Shown here: positions 5,422 through 8,257 of the stretch, piece after piece
Layout of the letters: each line of letters starts with the position of its first letter
Numbering within the stretch: the first letter of the stretch is position 1
Source: SIG603 sp964370405
GTDB lineage: Bacteria; Bacillota; Clostridia; Oscillospirales; Acutalibacteraceae
Length of the DNA stretch: 8,257 nucleotides
Assembly: GCA_964370405.1 (NCBI GenBank)
Contig: CAYJJB010000079.1
Coordinates: 1-8,257 of the forward strand
Direction: 5' to 3'
Translations under genes and position numbers: made by a program
The notes under the pieces: model-generated
What the model saw: only the letters and a program-made list of their open reading frames with translations
Told to the model about the DNA's origin: nothing
The model's database searches: none

Positions 5422-7161
5422 ATGGCGCTTGACGCAATTTTTTTAAGGCATATAAAAAGCGAATTTCAAGAAAAATTAATAGGCGGTAGGGTAGATAAAA
5501 TTCATCAGCCAAACCGTGATGAAATACTCATGTCTATAAGGACAAGGGAGAAGACATATAAAATATTGTTTTCTGTAAGACCAGACACTGCAAGGGTGCA
5601 TTTTACTGAGTTTTCACCTGAAAACCCTGCACAGCCACCTATGCTTTGTATGCTTTTAAGAAAAAGACTGCAAAGTGCAAAAGTAATTTCCGTTTCGCAA
5701 AGCGGTCTTGAAAGAGTGATGAAAATTGAATTTGAGGCTGTAAACGAGCTTGGCGAGCGTGTAAAACTTAGCATAGTTTGTGAAATTATGGGTAAGTACA
5801 GCAATATAATTTTAGTAGGCGAAGACGGAAAAATTATTGATGCAATTAAAAGGGTAGATGCGCAAATGAGCTCTGAAAGACTTATTTTTCCAGGGCTTTT
5901 ATATCGTGATCCTCCAAAGCAAGATAAAATATCAATTTTAGAAAATGATGAGCAAGAAATTTTAGAAAAAATTGAAACGCTACCAAAGATGTCGTATCTA
6001 AACAAGGCGATAATGGCAGTAATTCAAGGTGTTTCTCCGATAGTTTCAAGAGAAATTGAATATATAGTTGGCAGAGGCGAAAGCGTTGTGTCTTCACAAA
6101 TGACCACTTATCAAAAAGACAGACTACTAAAAGAGATTACCGCACTTAAGCTTGCGTACCAAAATGCAAGTGGTAATCCGTTTATGGTGATAAATGCACA
6201 AGGAAAACCTATTGATTTTTCATTTATGAATATAAATCAGTATGCAAATGCGGCAAAAATTTTACAGTTTGAGAATTTTTCTGAGCTGCTAGATAAATTT
6301 TATATACAGCGTGACACAATGGAGCGCATGCGAGTGAAAAGCATGGATTTGTATAAACTTCTTACAAACAGAGAAGAAAGGCTTTCAAGAAAAATCGAGA
6401 GTCAACTTATTGAAATTTCAGACTGCGAAAGCAGAGAAGAGTATAAAATAAAAGCAGATTTAATTAATGCAAATATTTATGCAATTAAAAACAGAGAAAG
6501 CTCTGTTAAGCTTATAAATTATTTTGATGAAGCTTACCCTGAAATAGAGATAGAGCTTGACCCACTGCTTACAGCATCTCAAAATGCACAAAAATATTAT
6601 AAAAAGTATACAAGGGCAAAGACTGCAGAGATTAAACTGGGCGAGCAAATTGAAATTGCAAAGGCAGAACGAGAATATATTGAGAGTTTGTTTTTTTCAC
6701 TCACACAGGCCGAAACAGAGCAGGATTTGCTTGAAATAAGGACAGAATTATCAGAACAAGGATATGTGAAAGCGCAAAGCGGCAAAAAAGGCAAGGCTGT
6801 AAAACAACTTCCTCCACTAGAATTTGAAGTATCAGATGGTTTTAAAGTATTAGTTGGAAGGAATAATAAACAAAATGATACCTTGACTATGAAAACAGCA
6901 AGAAACAGCGATATGTGGTTTCACACAAAGAACATTCCTGGATCTCACGTAATTTTGCAAACAGCTGGATTAGAACCTAGTGACAGAGCACTTGAAGATG
7001 CTGCAAGAATTGCGGCAAGGCATAGCAAGGCTAAAAATTCATCTCAAGTACCCGTAGATTATACAAAAGTAAAAAATATTTCAAAACCACAAGGTGCAAA
7101 ACCTGGTAAAGTTATATTTGTAAACTACTACACAATGTATGTAGATCCATGTGAAGAGTAG
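5422..7161 (+). CDS. rqcH: Ribosome quality control protein RqcH (NFACT family, FbpA-like)
   Basis: Binds the 50S subunit obstructed by peptidyl-tRNA after ribosome splitting and recruits tRNA-Ala to add C-terminal alanine tails that mark the stalled peptide for degradation. Older annotations call it fibronectin-binding protein. Length is 579 residues, close to Bacillus RqcH. Order: NFACT-N (about 1-170; GGRVDKIHQP 21-30, PPMLCMLLRKRL 72-83, EIMGKYSNIIL 121-131), a helix-hairpin-helix part (about 180-245, IQGVSP), a long coiled-coil arm (about 290-440), and NFACT-R (about 470-575; VLVGRNNKQND, DMWFHTKNIPGSHV, PVDYTKVKNISKPQGAKPG). Position 97 of the Asp-Arg pair important for tRNA binding is Glu here, giving Glu97-Arg98. 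AGGAGG (5412-5417) overlaps the previous stop and lies only 4 bases before ATG 5422. Last gene of the trmK operon. Confidence 0.96.
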   Translation: MALDAIFLRHIKSEFQEKLIGGRVDKIHQPNRDEILMSIRTREKTYKILFSVRPDTARVHFTEFSPENPAQPPMLCMLLRKRLQSAKVISVSQSGLERVMKIEFEAVNELGERVKLSIVCEIMGKYSNIILVGEDGKIIDAIKRVDAQMSSERLIFPGLLYRDPPKQDKISILENDEQEILEKIETLPKMSYLNKAIMAVIQGVSPIVSREIEYIVGRGESVVSSQMTTYQKDRLLKEITALKLAYQNASGNPFMVINAQGKPIDFSFMNINQYANAAKILQFENFSELLDKFYIQRDTMERMRVKSMDLYKLLTNREERLSRKIESQLIEISDCESREEYKIKADLINANIYAIKNRESSVKLINYFDEAYPEIEIELDPLLTASQNAQKYYKKYTRAKTAEIKLGEQIEIAKAEREYIESLFFSLTQAETEQDLLEIRTELSEQGYVKAQSGKKGKAVKQLPPLEFEVSDGFKVLVGRNNKQNDTLTMKTARNSDMWFHTKNIPGSHVILQTAGLEPSDRALEDAARIAARHSKAKNSSQVPVDYTKVKNISKPQGAKPGKVIFVNYYTMYVDPCEE

Positions 7162-7168
7162 AAATTAA

Positions 7169-7197
7169 TTGCTTTTTTAAAATAAAATATGTATAAT
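7169..7197 (+). promoter_or_regulatory. Sigma-A promoter of the Cache-GGDEF gene
   Basis: -35 TTGCTT (7169-7174) and a perfect -10 TATAAT (7192-7197) with a 17-base spacer. The start near 7204 gives a leader of about 43 bases. No intrinsic terminator separates rqcH (stop 7159-7161) from this promoter, so some read-through from the operon is possible. Confidence 0.68.
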
Positions 7198-7246
7198 AAT
7201 AGGATAGATTGTTTGAATTATTACTTGAAATGAGGTTAGCAGTTTT

Positions 7247-8257
7247 ATGCTTAAAAAAATATTTAGTATTTCTATGGTGCTTATAGTTGGAATATTATTG
7301 CTACTTGTTGTTTTAAGGACCTATAGATTTAGTGATGAGATAAATTCAGGCCTTGAAGAGTCTACTATAAATTCTTTATCTGAAATTTCTTTAAATGTAA
7401 AGTTTTTTATTGAAGAAGATTTAGATAAGAAGTTGGAGTTTTTGGAGAGTCTTTCAGAAGCTTTGATTATAATTGGAAAAGATGAAAATGAAATTCGAGA
7501 TTATATTGCAACTATGAGTTATCAAAATAGTTTCGGGCTTAGAAGAGTTGCAGTAGTTGATAAATATGGAGAGGGAATTACACAAGAGCGACAAGAGGTT
7601 GATATATCGGATGCAGACTATTTTGATACCCTTAAAGATGGTAAATCAGTTATTACAGATTTCATTGAGTCACCTGTAACAGGTGGGCAAGCTGTAATTG
7701 TTGCAACCCCAATAATTATTGATGGAAGGTTTGAAGGTGTAATTCAGGCTGAGATTGCGATTGAGAAAATTGAAGAGCTTTTTCATTTTGCATTTGATGG
7801 AAAAGGTTATTATTTTGTAATTGATTCAAATGGGACTATAATTTCTCAAACAGAAAATGATTATACAATTGCAACTGATAATATATTTCACTCTATGGAT
7901 TTTGTGGATGTTGAAGGTGGTTATGAGATTGATGACCTCATAGAAATAGTTGCAAAAGAGCAGGAGCTTACCCTTGAATATATGGCAGAGGGTGGTAAAC
8001 GGCTTGCACAAATTAGAACTGTAGAAAATACAGATTGGTATTTATTTACGGAGATACCAGATGAAGTTATATCACAAGAAGCGAATGCGATAAGTTATGA
8101 TGTTTATATTTTTGTTATTGAAATGTGCGTTTCGATAGCAGGTGCGCTAATTGCTATTATTATTTTGCAACTTACATGGAACAGAAATGTAAGAAGAGCG
8201 TTGGAGTATGATAAGCTTACAGGTGTTTATAATCTAAGCAAGTTTAAAATTGAAGTT
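7247..8257 (+). CDS. Membrane Cache-domain sensor with N-terminal end of a GGDEF domain, 3' truncated (probable diguanylate cyclase)
   Basis: The frame from ATG 7247 stays open for 337 codons to the window edge. Membrane helix 1 covers about residues 5-23. An extracytoplasmic double-Cache (dCache_1) sensor covers about 30-280, with the typical DADYFDTLKDGKSVITD (122-138), GGQAVIVATPII (146-157) and EGVIQAEI (163-170), then a second membrane-distal part (GYYFVIDSNGTIIS, 187-200). Membrane helix 2 is about 285-308. Residues 320-333 (EYDKLTGVYNLSKF) match the DxLTGxxNxxxF opening of GGDEF domains, so the cytosolic part probably makes cyclic di-GMP in response to a small external ligand. The catalytic GGDEF motif and any EAL domain lie outside the window, so activity cannot be judged. 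GAGGT (7232-7236) is 10 bases upstream, and an in-frame TGA at 7226-7228 rules out an earlier start. Confidence 0.86.
   Translation, partial: MLKKIFSISMVLIVGILLLLVVLRTYRFSDEINSGLEESTINSLSEISLNVKFFIEEDLDKKLEFLESLSEALIIIGKDENEIRDYIATMSYQNSFGLRRVAVVDKYGEGITQERQEVDISDADYFDTLKDGKSVITDFIESPVTGGQAVIVATPIIIDGRFEGVIQAEIAIEKIEELFHFAFDGKGYYFVIDSNGTIISQTENDYTIATDNIFHSMDFVDVEGGYEIDDLIEIVAKEQELTLEYMAEGGKRLAQIRTVENTDWYLFTEIPDEVISQEANAISYDVYIFVIEMCVSIAGALIAIIILQLTWNRNVRRALEYDKLTGVYNLSKFKIEV

Noticed and set aside
5505..6005. Minus-strand open frame of 166 codons opposite rqcH
   Set aside because: It is antisense to the conserved NFACT-N domain, is Ser/Ile/Phe-rich low-complexity translation, and has no family resemblance.
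7162..7182. Terminator after rqcH suggested by the T-run at 7173-7178
   Set aside because: The only preceding palindrome is AT-only (AATTAATT), with no GC stem.

Overview
The window reads as ordinary chromosome of a low-GC Firmicute, most likely a member of the Clostridia. The evidence is AT-rich DNA and codon use, strong AGGAGG-type ribosome binding sites, sigma-A-type promoters, a SigH-like sigma factor, and the trmK / Nif3-like (yqfO) gene pair followed by rqcH. Species cannot be named. There is no rRNA, tRNA, insertion sequence, phage gene or CRISPR array. Nothing here amounts to a clearly new system. No gene-free stretch exceeds about 200 bases.

Layout. (1) Bases 1-749, + strand: C-terminal part of a metal-efflux permease (DUF318/ArsP-like, SO_0444 type). 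Its cytosolic linker carries four near-perfect 36-bp repeats, each encoding a Cys-Gly-Cys motif. Its reading frame is open to the left edge, so the Met at 180 is internal. (2) Bases 759-2700, - strand: a two-gene unit of a ComM/YifB Mg-chelatase-like AAA ATPase followed three bases later by a GNAT acetyltransferase. The acetyltransferase is interrupted by a 10-N assembly gap that removes its acetyl-CoA loop and breaks the frame. (3) Bases 2701-2902: a divergent control region with two good sigma-A promoters and repeated AAGTCRAAAA boxes. (4) Bases 2903-3857, + strand: a SigH-like sigma factor and a 92-residue double zinc-ribbon protein, closed by a strong intrinsic terminator. (5) Bases 3982-7161, + strand: a tight operon of trmK (tRNA m1A22 methyltransferase), a Nif3-like metal protein and rqcH (ribosome quality control). 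(6) Bases 7247-8257, + strand: the first 337 codons of a membrane Cache-domain sensor entering a GGDEF domain, running off the right edge, with its own promoter.

How the parts work together. The trmK-Nif3-rqcH operon links tRNA modification and rescue of stalled ribosomes. The divergent comM/sigma arrangement suggests, by inference only, shared control of a DNA-uptake or recombination helicase and a stationary-phase-type sigma factor. The permease and the Cache-GGDEF protein are edge fragments of separate transcription units. The most useful corrections to naive gene calls are the permease's extended frame, the later start of the sigma factor, the gap-split acetyltransferase and the edge-truncated diguanylate cyclase.
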